Notes under the pieces: generated by a model
What the model saw: only the letters and a program-made list of their open reading frames with translations
Told to the model about the DNA's origin: nothing
The model's database searches: none
Shown: positions 42,628 through 52,571 of the stretch, piece after piece
Layout of the letters: each line of letters begins with the position of its first letter
Position numbering within the stretch: position 1 is the stretch's first letter
Position numbers and translations under genes: made by a program
Source: Lachnospiraceae bacterium Marseille-Q4251
GTDB lineage: Bacteria > Bacillota > Clostridia > Lachnospirales > Lachnospiraceae
Reading direction: 5' to 3'
DNA: 64,000 nucleotides
NCBI GenBank assembly: GCA_018223435.1
Contig: JAGTTO010000001.1
Location: 310,001-374,000 of the forward strand

Positions 42628-43914
42628 TTATCTTCTGTGAGCCAGTTCCTCTGTGATATCCTCCCAGGTGACTCCTTTTTCAGCCATGAGCACCATGCAG
42701 TGATAGAGGAAATCGGCGATCTCGTACTTGATCTCCTCGGGATTCGGATTCTTCGCCGCGATGACGATCTCGGTACACTCCTCGCCCACTTTTTTCAGGA
42801 TCTTATCAATACCTTTCTCAAAGAGGTAGTTGGTGTAGGAGCCCTCCTTCGGATGAAGCTTCCGGTCCTCGATGACGCCGTAGACCTCCTCCAGAACCTT
42901 TAAGGGGTTCACATGGGGAGATTCCTTCTCCACCAGAGTCCGGTAGAAGCAGCTCCGATTGCCGGTGTGGCAGGCAGCTCCTGTCTGAGCTACCTGAGCC
43001 AGCAGGGTGTCATTATCACAGTCGATCATGAGCTTCTTCACATACTGGAAATGGCCGGAAGTCAGTCCCTTAGTCCAGAGTTCCTGACGGCTGCGGCTGT
43101 AATAAGTCATACGCCCCGTTGCCAGAGTCTCCCCGAAAGCTTCCTGATTCATGTAAGCCACCATGAGAACCTCGAGATTCTTGTGATCCTGAACAACTAC
43201 GGGAAGGAGGCCGTCCTCGTTGAGCTTCATATCCTCCCATTTCAGGGGGCTTTCAAAGGTATTGACGGAAATGCCCATCTTCTTGGCTTCCTGTTTTACC
43301 CTCAGGAAAAGCTCAGCGGGCTCAGCCACGGGTTTTCCCATGATGCCGTCGATGAGGATATCGGAAAGCTCCGGAAGAAGCTCGCCTACCTCTTTCTCAA
43401 AATCGCAGAGAACCACCTCGGAAGACAGCGGGGACTTCATCAGTCCGGCTGCTCCCGGAAGGAGAAGAAGCTCGGAGGTGTACTCAGCAATCAGCTCATT
43501 GTTCTGCATATATTCCTGAGGCTTGTCGATGGAGATTCCGATTTTGTTTTTGCCGAAGCGTTTGGAAACCTCCTCGGTGAGAGCGATGTTGCTCTCCTTG
43601 GAGAAATTTAAAACGGCTTTCTGGCAGCCGGCGTAGAGAAGTTTCTTTACATCCTCCACCCGATTTACATTTCCGCAGCCCATAATCGGAATATCCACCC
43701 GACGCTGGATGGCACGGATCATATTTAAGGCTTTCTCGTGTTCCTCGTCTCCCTCAGAGAGGTCAAAGATCACCAGCTCGTCCGCTCCCGCGTGATCGTA
43801 TTCCTCGGCCAGAATCACCGGAGAGGTCTCAGTGAGAAAGGTCTTACCGGAAAAATCCGTCACTGCTCTGCCGTCTTTCAAAAAAATACATGCTGCTATT
43901 TTTTTCTGTGTCAT
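42628..43914 (-). CDS. hisIE: HisIE with a degenerate HisF-like N-terminal domain
   Basis: 428 residues in three parts. Residues 1 to about 215 look like a HisA/HisF barrel ([46 protein letters not shown]). The catalytic Asp of HisF (D11) is Phe here, while D130 is kept. Residues 225-330 are HisI, phosphoribosyl-AMP cyclohydrolase ([13 protein letters not shown] with the Mg Asp ladder and zinc Cys in [11 protein letters not shown]). Residues 339-428 are HisE, phosphoribosyl-ATP pyrophosphatase ([28 protein letters not shown]). It catalyses steps 2 and 3 of histidine synthesis. The HisF-like part is probably structural or regulatory. Confidence 0.92.
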   Translation of the reverse strand: MTQKKIAACIFLKDGRAVTDFSGKTFLTETSPVILAEEYDHAGADELVIFDLSEGDEEHEKALNMIRAIQRRVDIPIMGCGNVNRVEDVKKLLYAGCQKAVLNFSKESNIALTEEVSKRFGKNKIGISIDKPQEYMQNNELIAEYTSELLLLPGAAGLMKSPLSSEVVLCDFEKEVGELLPELSDILIDGIMGKPVAEPAELFLRVKQEAKKMGISVNTFESPLKWEDMKLNEDGLLPVVVQDHKNLEVLMVAYMNQEAFGETLATGRMTYYSRSRQELWTKGLTSGHFQYVKKLMIDCDNDTLLAQVAQTGAACHTGNRSCFYRTLVEKESPHVNPLKVLEEVYGVIEDRKLHPKEGSYTNYLFEKGIDKILKKVGEECTEIVIAAKNPNPEEIKYEIADFLYHCMVLMAEKGVTWEDITEELAHRR

Positions 43915-43916
43915 AA

Positions 43917-44504
43917 TTATAAACTCCCTTTCGTGGAAAGAACTTCTGTTGTCCGGCTTTCCGGGCTCACAGCCATATCCAGGGCCTTTCCAAAGGCCTT
44001 AAACATTGCTTCCATCATATGATGATTGTTGCCCGGTGTCAAGACCTTCAGGTGGAGATTCATGGCCGCGGCGTAGGAAACCGCATAGAAAAATTCCTTC
44101 GCCATCTCGGTGTCCATGTCCCCGAGGCGCGGCACCGTAAACTCCGCATCCCAGGAAAGATAGGGCCTGCCGCAGAGATCCACGGCGGAGAGCACCAGAC
44201 ACTCGTCCATCGGGAGCAGGAAATGACCATAACGCTTAATTCCGGCCTTGTCTCCCAGAGCCTCGGCGATCGCTTTTCCGAGGACAATTCCGGTGTCCTC
44301 GATTGTGTGATGGCAGTCCACCTCGAGATCTCCTGTGACTTTGAGTTTCAGATCAAAAAAGCCGTGTCTTGCAAAGCCGGAAAGCATATGGTCGAAAAAG
44401 CCGATGCCCGTATCGATCTCATACTTGCCACTTCCGTCCAGACTCAGTTCCAGGGCAATATCCGTCTCCCTGGTCTTTCGATTTACAACCGCTCTTCTCT
44501 CCAT
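43917..44504 (-). CDS. hisB: imidazoleglycerol-phosphate dehydratase
   Basis: 195 residues, the monofunctional form without the phosphatase. [31 protein letters not shown] and [19 protein letters not shown] contain the Mn-binding His residues. It dehydrates imidazoleglycerol phosphate. It is two bases from the HisIE start and three from hisD. Confidence 0.96.
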   Translation of the reverse strand: MERRAVVNRKTRETDIALELSLDGSGKYEIDTGIGFFDHMLSGFARHGFFDLKLKVTGDLEVDCHHTIEDTGIVLGKAIAEALGDKAGIKRYGHFLLPMDECLVLSAVDLCGRPYLSWDAEFTVPRLGDMDTEMAKEFFYAVSYAAAMNLHLKVLTPGNNHHMMEAMFKAFGKALDMAVSPESRTTEVLSTKGSL

Positions 44505-44507
44505 GAT

Positions 44508-45812
44508 CTATTCCTCGTCCTTCTTCTCAAAACGAACCGCGATGGAATTGGCGTGAGCCGTCAGCTGTTCTGCCTTCGCAAAGCGGATGATATCCTCGTG
44601 TACGGCTTCCAGGGCCTCCTTGGAATAATAAACGATGCTGGAACGCTTGATGAAATCATCCACACCTAAGGGTGAGAAGAAACGGGCGGTTCCATTGGTG
44701 GGAAGCACATGGTTCGGGCCTGCGAAATAATCGCCCAGAGGCTCGCTGGCGTACTCGCCCAGGAAGATCGCTCCGGCATTTTTCACCTTGGTCATAAGTT
44801 CAAAAGGATTCTTTGTCACAATCTCCAGATGCTCGGAAGCAATAGCATTGACCGTGTCTATAGCGTCGTCCATATTGTCGGCGATGAGGATGTGGCCGTA
44901 ATTTTCCAGGGATTTTTCGAGAATCGCCCTTCTGGAAAGCTCCTTTAAGAAGCCGTCCACCTCCTCGGAAACCTTCGCTGCCAGCTCCTCGCTGGTGGTG
45001 ATGAGAATCGCGGAAGCCAGCTCGTCATGCTCTGCCTGGGACAGAAGATCCGCAGCCACAAAACGGGGATTCGCAGTCTCGTCCGCCAGCACCAGGATCT
45101 CGCTGGGGCCTGCGATGGAGTCGATGCTCACGAAACCGTAAACGGCCTTTTTCGCAAGAGCCACATAGATATTTCCGGGGCCCACGATCTTGTCCACCTT
45201 CGGGACAGATTCCGTACCGAAAGCCATGGCGGCGATGGCCTGAGCGCCGCCGGCCTTGTAGATCTCATCAACACCGGCCTCCCTTGCGGCCACCAGAGTG
45301 GAGGCGCAGACCTTTCCTTCCGGGGAACAGGGGGTGCACATGATGATTTTTTCCACACCGGCTACCTTGGCGGGAACGATGTTCATGAGAACGGAGGAGG
45401 GATAGACGGCCTTTCCGCCGGGAACATAGACGCCGACCGTGGCCAGGGCCTGTACCTTCTGGCCCAGAATGATGCCGGAGGGCTGGCTCTCAAACCAGCT
45501 CTGTTTCAGCTGTTTCTCATGGTAGGAACGGATGTTGACCAGAGCCTTCCGGATGACGGATAAAAGCTCCGGATCCACTTCCTCGTAGGCCGTCTTGATC
45601 TCATCCTCAGTCACACGGATGTTCTCCACCGTGATCTTTGCCCTGTCGAAACGCTCGGTGTAGTCGAACAGCGCCTTGTCGCCCTCTGCCCGGACCGTGT
45701 TGACAATCTCCGTCACCCGGCCTTCGTATTCCCCGTAGCAGTTTGGGCTTCTCTTCAGTAATTTCTCCAGAAGGTCTTTTCTGGTTTCCTCGGTAAGCTT
45801 TATGGTACGCAT
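44508..45812 (-). CDS. hisD: histidinol dehydrogenase
   Basis: 434 residues, full length. PGGKAVYPSSVLMNIVPA, VDKIVGPGNIYVALAKK, SIAGPSEILVLADE (substrate and zinc residues), LLSQAEHDELASAILIT and GPNHVLPTNGTARF are family blocks. It oxidises histidinol to histidine in two NAD-dependent steps, the last in the pathway. GGAGGAAAA precedes the ATG. Confidence 0.97.
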   Translation of the reverse strand: MRTIKLTEETRKDLLEKLLKRSPNCYGEYEGRVTEIVNTVRAEGDKALFDYTERFDRAKITVENIRVTEDEIKTAYEEVDPELLSVIRKALVNIRSYHEKQLKQSWFESQPSGIILGQKVQALATVGVYVPGGKAVYPSSVLMNIVPAKVAGVEKIIMCTPCSPEGKVCASTLVAAREAGVDEIYKAGGAQAIAAMAFGTESVPKVDKIVGPGNIYVALAKKAVYGFVSIDSIAGPSEILVLADETANPRFVAADLLSQAEHDELASAILITTSEELAAKVSEEVDGFLKELSRRAILEKSLENYGHILIADNMDDAIDTVNAIASEHLEIVTKNPFELMTKVKNAGAIFLGEYASEPLGDYFAGPNHVLPTNGTARFFSPLGVDDFIKRSSIVYYSKEALEAVHEDIIRFAKAEQLTAHANSIAVRFEKKDEE

Positions 45813-45824
45813 GGCATTTTCCTC

Positions 45825-46460
45825 CTATAATACAGCCTTGATCTCTTTTAACAGCTGGGTGATCCGCTCATTTTCCATCCGCATGCTCACGGGGTTGACC
45901 ACAACCCGGGCAGACAGGGGGCAGACCTCCTCCAGCACCTGAAGACCATTCTCCCGTAAGGTGGAACCGGTCTCCACGATGTCCACGATGACCTCGGTGA
46001 GCCCCACGATGGGAGCCAGCTCGATGGAACCGTTCAGTTTGATGATCTCGACGGTCTGATGTTTCTTATTATAGAAAAAGTCTCTGGCGATGTTGGGGTA
46101 CTTCGTGGCAACCCGGATGAACTCCTGATGCTTTAAAAGCTCCTCGTTCTCTTTGGGGCCGCAGACGCACATCCGGCATTTTCCGAAGCCCAAGTCCAAC
46201 ACCTCGTAAATTTTCCGCTGTTCCTCGAGGATCGTATCCTCGCCAACGATGCCGATATCGGCAGCTCCGTACTCCACATAGGTGGGCACATCCGGCCCTT
46301 TGGCCAGGAAAAATTTGAGCTTGTGTTTCTCGTCGGTAAAAATCAGTTTTCTGGAAGCGGGATCCTTCATCTCCTCGCAAGTGATGCCGGTCTTCTCCAG
46401 AAGCTCCAGTGTCCTTTTCGCAAGACGCCCTTTCGTCAGGGCAATGGTCAGATATCTCAT
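45825..46460 (-). CDS. hisG: ATP phosphoribosyltransferase, short form
   Basis: 211 residues, the short HisG without the regulatory ACT-like domain, so it needs HisZ for activity and feedback control. [34 protein letters not shown] and [19 protein letters not shown] (PRPP loop) are visible. It makes the first step of the pathway. hisZ is directly upstream, as expected. Confidence 0.96.
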   Translation of the reverse strand: MRYLTIALTKGRLAKRTLELLEKTGITCEEMKDPASRKLIFTDEKHKLKFFLAKGPDVPTYVEYGAADIGIVGEDTILEEQRKIYEVLDLGFGKCRMCVCGPKENEELLKHQEFIRVATKYPNIARDFFYNKKHQTVEIIKLNGSIELAPIVGLTEVIVDIVETGSTLRENGLQVLEEVCPLSARVVVNPVSMRMENERITQLLKEIKAVL

Positions 46461-46475
46461 GTTCTCCGCTCCTCC

Positions 46476-47675
46476 TTACATAGCCAGGCTGTCAGAAGCA
46501 TCGAATTTTCTGACTGCGTAAAAACCGTTTCTCTTTCCGTAGGCCTCGTAGGCTTCCATCGTGTCCTTCTTTTCCATCAGGACCACGCTGCAGCCCTGTT
46601 TCCGGAGGTTGTTGGCCTCCATCATGGCAGAAGTGCGGTCTTTTTTCTCATAGATCAGAAGAGTCGGACCCTGCTCCACAGGAACGGCGATTTTCTGTCT
46701 TCCAAGGGCGGACAGAAGCTGATCCACCACCACGGCAAAACCGATGGAGGGAGAAGGCTTTCCGAAACGGGCCAGAAGATGGTCGTAGCGGCCGCCCTTT
46801 ACCACGGCGTCGCCGGTGCCGTAGGTGTAACCCCGGAAAATCACGCCGGTGTAATACTGATATTTATTCAGCATACCGAAATCAAAGGAAATGTATTTCT
46901 CCACGCCGTAAATTTTCAGGAGATCGTAGATCTCCTTCAGGCGTTTGACCGCTGCCAGGGCCTCCTCATTGTCCGTCAGGCTCTCCGCCCGGTCCAGCAC
47001 CTCGCTACTGCCGAACATCTCCGGAAGGGTGATGAGAGCCTTTTTCAGCTTCTCATTGAGAGAAAAGCTTTCGAGAAACTCCTCGACTCCGAAGAAGTTT
47101 TTCATCGTGATGAGGGAACGGATCTTTGCCTCGTCCTCCTCAGAAAAACCGGCCTCCTTCATCAGGCTCTTGAAAAAACCTACATGGCCCACACTCACCT
47201 GAAACTCCTGAAGACCGGCTTTTTTGAGAAGCTCCACGCTCATGGCAATGAGCTCGGCATCCGCCTCGGGACTCTCATCTCCTAGAAGCTCAGCTCCCAT
47301 CTGGGTGGTCTCCTTTAAATGGCCCTGGTAATTGCCGCCGTTAATAAAGGTGTTTCCCTGGTAGCAGAGGCGGACGGCCTTGTCCTCCTCCCGGAAATAT
47401 TTGGAAGCGGCCCGGGCGATGGAGGGGGTGAAATCCGGCCGGAGCACGAGGGTATTTCCTTCCCGGTCAAAAAATTTATAGAGTTCCTGGGAAGGTGTGG
47501 TTCCCACTTCCCTGCCGAAGACGTCAAAAAATTCAAAGGTAGGTGTCTCCAGATCCCGGTACCCGAAGGAAACCAGCACTTTATGAAGCTCCCGCTCCAG
47601 AGACTGTTTTTTCTGACATTCGTCGTTCAGTGTGTCGCGGACACCATCCGGGGTATGAAGTAAGCGATCTATCAT
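46476..47675 (-). CDS. hisZ: ATP phosphoribosyltransferase regulatory subunit
   Basis: 399 residues from the ATG at 47675 with AAAGGAG upstream; the ATG seven codons earlier has no site. A histidyl-tRNA synthetase paralog with motif-2-like LVLRPDFTPSIARAASKYF and the tail GRYDHLLARFGKPSPSIGFA, lacking the anticodon-binding function. It completes the HisG8Z4 enzyme and gives histidine feedback. First gene of hisZGDB(IE). Confidence 0.95.
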   Translation of the reverse strand: MIDRLLHTPDGVRDTLNDECQKKQSLERELHKVLVSFGYRDLETPTFEFFDVFGREVGTTPSQELYKFFDREGNTLVLRPDFTPSIARAASKYFREEDKAVRLCYQGNTFINGGNYQGHLKETTQMGAELLGDESPEADAELIAMSVELLKKAGLQEFQVSVGHVGFFKSLMKEAGFSEEDEAKIRSLITMKNFFGVEEFLESFSLNEKLKKALITLPEMFGSSEVLDRAESLTDNEEALAAVKRLKEIYDLLKIYGVEKYISFDFGMLNKYQYYTGVIFRGYTYGTGDAVVKGGRYDHLLARFGKPSPSIGFAVVVDQLLSALGRQKIAVPVEQGPTLLIYEKKDRTSAMMEANNLRKQGCSVVLMEKKDTMEAYEAYGKRNGFYAVRKFDASDSLAM

Positions 47676-47708
47676 TGGAAATTCTCCTTTTTGCATTTTG
47701 CTTTCACA

Positions 47709-47724
47709 TGGTAAATTGCTACCA
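47709..47724 (-). promoter_or_regulatory. palindrome in the his operon leader
   Basis: TGGTA and TACCA arms separated by six bases, about 18 bases downstream of the his -10. A possible repressor site; the factor is unknown. Confidence 0.35.
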
Positions 47725-47741
47725 CGTTAAAATCTGTGGCT

Positions 47742-47770
47742 ATTATACGACCGTTCGTGAGAAAAGTCAA
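47742..47770 (-). promoter_or_regulatory. his operon promoter
   Basis: TTGACT (47765-47770) and TATAAT (47742-47747) on the minus strand, spacer 17. The -35 overlaps the stop of recU. No T-box fits in the short leader. Confidence 0.75.
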
Positions 47771-48309
47771 TCCCCCGCATCCCGGTCATCAAGATCCTGC
47801 TGAATCGCATCCAGATAGGGCACGAGAAAGCCGCCGTGCTGTTTCACCGGATAGCTCACGGCGATCTCCTCAAAACGGAAGCTTTTCCTGCCGCCATTGG
47901 CCCCCCGGTCCCAGAAGCGGCGCACTTCCCGGTAGGGAAGATAGATGATCTCATTTTTCCCGGTATAAAAAATCAGGAGGAACGAAATTCCTCCCTGATG
48001 CTCAAATTCTTCCATGAACGCCACCTGATGGGCGTGGATGTTCTGAAGAGCAAAGGTCTCCGAAGCGCACTCCTTGGCGTCGAAGCAGACCGGAATCCCC
48101 TGGACCGCCCCGATGTAGTCTACGGTACTCTTCTGCTCAAAATAGGCCAGCGTGATATGACGATGCTCCTTGTCGATCTTGATGGGAGTGATCGGGGTCG
48201 GCACTTTCTGAATCAGCGCCAGCCCCTTTTCCCTGTACATTTCATTTGTCCGGTTGATGAGGTCCTCAAGGACCGAACCTCTTAAGCCTCTGGAGTTCCA
48301 TGTGGGCAT
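47767..48309 (-). CDS. recU: Holliday junction resolvase RecU
   Basis: 180 residues. NSRGLRGSVLEDLINRTNE at the N-terminus, STVDYIGAVQGIPVCFDAKE (catalytic Asp-Glu-Lys) and HAHQVAFMEEFEHQGGISFLL mark RecU, the Firmicute resolvase. It overlaps the upstream pseudouridine synthase by 28 bases. It is usually next to a penicillin-binding protein; here it is not. Confidence 0.92.
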   Translation of the reverse strand: MPTWNSRGLRGSVLEDLINRTNEMYREKGLALIQKVPTPITPIKIDKEHRHITLAYFEQKSTVDYIGAVQGIPVCFDAKECASETFALQNIHAHQVAFMEEFEHQGGISFLLIFYTGKNEIIYLPYREVRRFWDRGANGGRKSFRFEEIAVSYPVKQHGGFLVPYLDAIQQDLDDRDAGD

Positions 48310-49277
48310 ATGCTCATCTCCCTTTTCTCCAGAATCCGCGCAAACTTCTTCGGCAGCGGCGCCGTGAAGGTACGGCCGGAGAGATAACTCAATTCCCCGG
48401 TAAGCTCCGGAAACGTGAGGATCGCCGCGTGAAGAAGCTGGTGCGTCAGGTGGTACTCCTCCTTTGCCCGGCCATTCAGGACGGGATCTCCGTACTTATG
48501 GTCCCCCAGAATCGGATGGCCGATAGAGGAGAGATGGGCGCGGATCTGATGGGTCCGGCCCGTCACCAGCAGGACTTTGAGAAGGGTCAGTTCCCCGTCG
48601 CTGTCCACCGGCGTGTATTCCGTCTCGATGGGCAGAGAATCTTTGCCAATCGGCTCTTTTTCCACAGTGACGCGGTTGGTGGCCTCATTTTTCACGAGAT
48701 AGCCCTTGATCCTGGCTTTCTCCTTCACCTGGCCTTTGACCAAGCAGTAATAATATTTATGTAAGGACCGCTCCTTGAAAAGGCGGCTCAGCTCCTGGGC
48801 CCCCGCCAGGTCTTTTCCCACAGCCAGAATGCCGCTCGTGTTCCGGTCCAGCCGGTTTACCACCGACGGGCGGAAGGTTCGGAGGGATTCCTCCGTTACG
48901 GCTCCGTTGTTCAGCAGATAGCGCTGGGCCTCCTCCACCATGGAGATATCGTCGGCCTCGGCTTTCTGGGAGAGAATCCCCTCGGGCTTGTTCACCAGAA
49001 GGATATGCTCGTCCTCGTAAATCACAGAGAGCTTTCCCTGGGCCTTCGGAAGCTGGAGCTCGGAAAATTTCTCGATGGTCTCATCGGAGAAAAAGAGCTT
49101 GATCTCATCCCCGGAAACCAGCTTTTCGCTGCCGGCGGCCTTCTTGCCGTTGAGGGTGATGTTCTTTTTCCGCATCATTTTATAGAGAAAACTCTTCGGC
49201 GCCTTGTTGAGATACTTTCCCAGGAACTTGTCCAGCCGCTGACCGGCCTCCGCCTGGGTCACGGTAAACTGTTTCAT
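48282..49277 (-). CDS. RluA-family 23S rRNA pseudouridine synthase
   Basis: 331 residues. An N-terminal S4 domain (QRLDKFLGKYLNKAPKSFLYKMMRKKN) and a catalytic domain with Asp in VVNRLDRNTSGIL and the block TGRTHQIRAHLSSIGHPILG. This is the RluC-like branch. Which uridines are modified cannot be told from sequence. Confidence 0.93.
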   Translation of the reverse strand: MKQFTVTQAEAGQRLDKFLGKYLNKAPKSFLYKMMRKKNITLNGKKAAGSEKLVSGDEIKLFFSDETIEKFSELQLPKAQGKLSVIYEDEHILLVNKPEGILSQKAEADDISMVEEAQRYLLNNGAVTEESLRTFRPSVVNRLDRNTSGILAVGKDLAGAQELSRLFKERSLHKYYYCLVKGQVKEKARIKGYLVKNEATNRVTVEKEPIGKDSLPIETEYTPVDSDGELTLLKVLLVTGRTHQIRAHLSSIGHPILGDHKYGDPVLNGRAKEEYHLTHQLLHAAILTFPELTGELSYLSGRTFTAPLPKKFARILEKREMSICPHGTPEA

Positions 49278-49297
49278 GCTGCTTCCTCCCTCATTTT

Positions 49298-49867
49298 TTA
49301 CAGAGCTATGGCTTTTAAGACATCCACAGCCTTCTCGTTCTTTCGCTTCTCGTCTCCGGCAGACTCGGAAGCCGCCATCTCTTTCACCCGGGTCTCAAAT
49401 TTCCGATAATCCTTAAAAATCTTCACAGTACGTTTTACGTTGTTTCCCTGAAGGATTTCCGTCAGATGCTTCTCGATGTATTCCGGGTTGGTCTTCGGGT
49501 TGGATGAATAGCCGATGACACTTCCCTGGCCCAGCACCAGAGCGTCCACGGAAGTCGTCTTCTCATAGGCCGTAAACACGCAGTCATAGAGGGCGGGAAG
49601 CTCTCCCGCTGCCTTTCTGGTCTTCTCGTAAACGGCCGGGTCCGTCTCCTTCTGAAGAAGCATCATAATCATGCCCACGGCATAGCGGCAGCCCGGCAGG
49701 CAGCCCATGATGGCCACAAAAGTAAACATGTTTTCCCGCTTGTGATAGATCGCCAGGCCGATGAAAAAGATCACCACCGGGATCAGAAGCAGAATAAAGG
49801 TGATGAGAGAACGGCAGATCTTCTGGGAATGAATGTAGCCGTACTCTCCTTTCTGTACTTTTTTCAT
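49298..49867 (-). CDS. conserved membrane protein of unknown function
   Basis: 189 residues. Two adjacent membrane helices (about 19-41 and 46-69), then a soluble 115-residue C-terminus with TSVDALVLGQGSVIGYSSN near residue 105. The C-terminal part may be cytosolic. Located between the pseudouridine synthase and ygiQ genes, same strand, close spacing. No family function known to me. Confidence 0.72.
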   Translation of the reverse strand: MKKVQKGEYGYIHSQKICRSLITFILLLIPVVIFFIGLAIYHKRENMFTFVAIMGCLPGCRYAVGMIMMLLQKETDPAVYEKTRKAAGELPALYDCVFTAYEKTTSVDALVLGQGSVIGYSSNPKTNPEYIEKHLTEILQGNNVKRTVKIFKDYRKFETRVKEMAASESAGDEKRKNEKAVDVLKAIAL

Positions 49868-49873
49868 CTGTTG

Positions 49874-51832
49874 TTACTTCCCTTTCTTTTTCTGGGTATT
49901 CCGGATCGGGCTGCGGTGCCCTTTTGCTCCGGAACTGTTCTTTCCCTTCGCTCCTCTGAAATCGCCGCCTCCCTGCTGTTTCCCACCGGTTCTTTTTCCA
50001 CTGGAACCGGAAGAAGCTTTGGCCGGGCGCTCGGAAGGTTTCTCCGGGCGGATCAGACAATGTTTATCGTAACCGATGAGGTCTGTCCGGTGGGCCTTGA
50101 TCAGGGCTTCTTTTACCAGATCGTAGTTTTTCGGGTTCCGGTACTGGATCAGCGCCCGCTGCATGGCTTTTTCATGGGGGTTCGTCGGCACATAGACCTG
50201 TTCCATGGTCCGGGGATCCAGCCCCGTATAGTACATGCAGGTCGAGATCGTGGAGGGCGTCGGGTAGAAATCCTGCACCTGCTCCGGCATGTACCCCAGG
50301 TCTCTCAAGTATTCCGCCAGCTTCACGGCCTCCTTCATCGTACAGCCCGGATGGGAGGACATGAGATAGGGCACAAGGAACTGGTTCATGCCGTACTTTT
50401 CGTTGAGTTTTTTGTATTTTTCCGTAAATTGCATAAATACCGCGTGCTCCGGCTTGCCCATATAGTGAAGCACCTGGTCGCTCACATGCTCCGGAGCGAC
50501 TTTCAGCTGGCCGCTGATATGATACTGAACCAGCTCCCGGAAAAAGGTATCGTCTGGATCCGCCAGCACATAGTCGAAACGGATACCGGAACGAATGAAG
50601 ACTTTTTTCACCTTCGGAAGCTCCCGGAGCTTGTGGAGCAGCTCCAGATAATCCTCATGATTGGCCCGAAGGTTCTTGCAGGGCTTGGGAAACAGGCACT
50701 GCCGGTTGGGGCAGACGCCCCTCGTCTCCTGTTTCTGGCAGGCCCGGACCCGAAAATCCGCCGTAGGCCCGCCCACATCGTGGATATAACCCTTGAAATC
50801 CGGCTCCTGGGTGAGAAGCTTCGCCTCCTCCACGATGGATTCGTGGCTTCTGGTCTGAATAATCCGCCCCTGATGGAAGGTCAGCGCACAGAAACTGCAT
50901 CCTCCAAAGCAGCCACGGTTGCTCACGAGAGAAAATTTTATCTCGGAGATCGCCGGAACGCCGCCCAGTTTCTCATAGGAGGGGTGATAGGTCCGCATGT
51001 AAGGATAAGCATAAACCTCGTCCATCTCCTCCTGGCTCAAGGGCGCGGCGGGCGGGTTCTGTACCACATAGATCTTGTTGGGATAGGGCTCCACCAGCCG
51101 TTTTCCTGTGATGGAATCCGTGTTGCAGTACTGGACATAAAAGCTTTTCGCATAGTTGGTCTTGTCTGCCTGGAGCACCTCAAAGGAGGGCAGAAGCTTG
51201 TAATCATAGACGTTTTCCAGGTGCTGGGTCTTATAGACCGTGCCCGGAATGAAACCGATATCGGAGACCGCGATCCCCGCGTCCAGAGCCTCGGCGATGG
51301 CCAGAATGCTCCTCTCTCCCATTCCGTAGGAAAGGATATCCGCCCCGGAATCTAGAAGCACAGACCGTTTCAGGCTGTTGCTCCAGTAATCGTAATGAGC
51401 CAGACGCCGCAGGCTCGCTTCGATGCCGCCGAGGATGATCGGCGTCTTTTTGTAGGTCCGACGGATCAGGTTGCTGTAGACCGTCAGCGCCCGGTCCGGC
51501 CGTTTTCCCATGACGCCGCCCGGCGTATAGGCATCGGTCTGCCGCCGCTTTTTCGAGACGGAATAATGATTCACCATCGAATCCATATTTCCCGCCGACA
51601 CGAGGAAGCCGAGCCTCGGCTCCCCGAAAATCGCAATGCTCTCATCGTTTTTCCAGTCGGGCTGGGAGATGATCCCCACGCTGTAGCCATGGGACTCCAG
51701 AAGCCGGCTGATAATGGCGTGGCCGAAGGAAGGATGATCCACATAGGCATCCCCGATAACATAGACAAAATCAAACTGGGTGATGCCCCGCTCTCTCATT
51801 TCTTTTTTCGTAATCGGTAAAAATCCACTCAT
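49874..51832 (-). CDS. YgiQ family radical SAM protein
   Basis: 652 residues. Radical SAM Cys in SNRGCFGGCSFCALTFHQG (CxxxCxxC) near residue 310, an N-terminal part beginning FLPITKKEMRERGI as in YgiQ, and a basic low-complexity tail (KASSGSSGKRTGGKQQGGG). The function is unresolved although the family is widely conserved; RNA binding by the tail is a guess. Confidence 0.9.
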   Translation of the reverse strand: MSGFLPITKKEMRERGITQFDFVYVIGDAYVDHPSFGHAIISRLLESHGYSVGIISQPDWKNDESIAIFGEPRLGFLVSAGNMDSMVNHYSVSKKRRQTDAYTPGGVMGKRPDRALTVYSNLIRRTYKKTPIILGGIEASLRRLAHYDYWSNSLKRSVLLDSGADILSYGMGERSILAIAEALDAGIAVSDIGFIPGTVYKTQHLENVYDYKLLPSFEVLQADKTNYAKSFYVQYCNTDSITGKRLVEPYPNKIYVVQNPPAAPLSQEEMDEVYAYPYMRTYHPSYEKLGGVPAISEIKFSLVSNRGCFGGCSFCALTFHQGRIIQTRSHESIVEEAKLLTQEPDFKGYIHDVGGPTADFRVRACQKQETRGVCPNRQCLFPKPCKNLRANHEDYLELLHKLRELPKVKKVFIRSGIRFDYVLADPDDTFFRELVQYHISGQLKVAPEHVSDQVLHYMGKPEHAVFMQFTEKYKKLNEKYGMNQFLVPYLMSSHPGCTMKEAVKLAEYLRDLGYMPEQVQDFYPTPSTISTCMYYTGLDPRTMEQVYVPTNPHEKAMQRALIQYRNPKNYDLVKEALIKAHRTDLIGYDKHCLIRPEKPSERPAKASSGSSGKRTGGKQQGGGDFRGAKGKNSSGAKGHRSPIRNTQKKKGK

Positions 51833-51833
51833 A

Positions 51834-52571
51834 TTATCCTTCTTTCATGCCTGCCTGTGTTTTCAGAAACTGCACTTCCTCTTCTGTCAGAGGACGGTAC
51901 CCTCCTTTTTCCAGAGTCCCGTCCAACGGAAGCCCTCCAAAGGAGATTCTCTTCAGGTAAGTGACTTCCGCTCCTGCGGCCTCCACCATCCGTTTCACCT
52001 GATGGAAACGGCCTTCTCTTAAAGTCAGGAGAAGCTCGACCTCGTTCCCCTCCTGCTTTAAAATCTCCAGTTTTGCGGGAAGGGTGGGCTTGTCGTCCCC
52101 GATATCCAGCCCCTCCAGAAAACGCTTTTCCGCCTCCGGAAAAAGTGTCCCCTCCGCCTTCGCGTAATAAGTCTTCTCCACATGACGGCCGGGAGCCAGC
52201 AGAAAATGATTCAGCGGGCCGTCGTTGGTGATGAGAAGAAAGCCTTCCGTATCCTTGTCCAGCCGTCCCACGGGAGCCAGCTCCTTCTCCGGAGCCTCCG
52301 CGAAATAATCCATGACGGTCTCGGTCCGGCCGTTTCTCGCTGCCGTGATGCAGCCCGCCGGCTTGTGGAACATATACCAGGCAAGGCCCGGCCGGCTCAA
52401 GATTTCGCCGTCAAAGCTCACCTCGTCGGTTTCCTCCGAGATCCTGGTCTCCGGTTTTTTCACCGGTTCTCCGTTGACCCGGACCCGTCCTTTTTTCAAA
52501 TATTCTTTTACCTGGCTTCGCGTTCCCACTCCCGCGTCCGCCAGCCATTTATCCAGTCTTATCTGGCTCAT
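51834..52571 (-). CDS. RsuA-family pseudouridine synthase
   Basis: 245 residues from the ATG at 52571 (GGATGGAGGC upstream). S4 domain MSQIRLDKWLADAGVGTRSQ, catalytic Asp in APVGRLDKDTEGFLLITNDG, and LREGRFHQVKRMVEAAG. It acts on rRNA, probably 16S. Its start overlaps the stop of the methyltransferase gene by four bases. Confidence 0.93.
   Translation of the reverse strand: MSQIRLDKWLADAGVGTRSQVKEYLKKGRVRVNGEPVKKPETRISEETDEVSFDGEILSRPGLAWYMFHKPAGCITAARNGRTETVMDYFAEAPEKELAPVGRLDKDTEGFLLITNDGPLNHFLLAPGRHVEKTYYAKAEGTLFPEAEKRFLEGLDIGDDKPTLPAKLEILKQEGNEVELLLTLREGRFHQVKRMVEAAGAEVTYLKRISFGGLPLDGTLEKGGYRPLTEEEVQFLKTQAGMKEG

Noticed and set aside
47700..47770. T-box for histidine
   Set aside because: The leader is too short and has no GGTGGNACCGCG element.
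49742..51355. 537-codon plus-strand ORF opposite ygiQ
   Set aside because: Antisense shadow of the YgiQ radical SAM gene with its CxxxCxxC motif.
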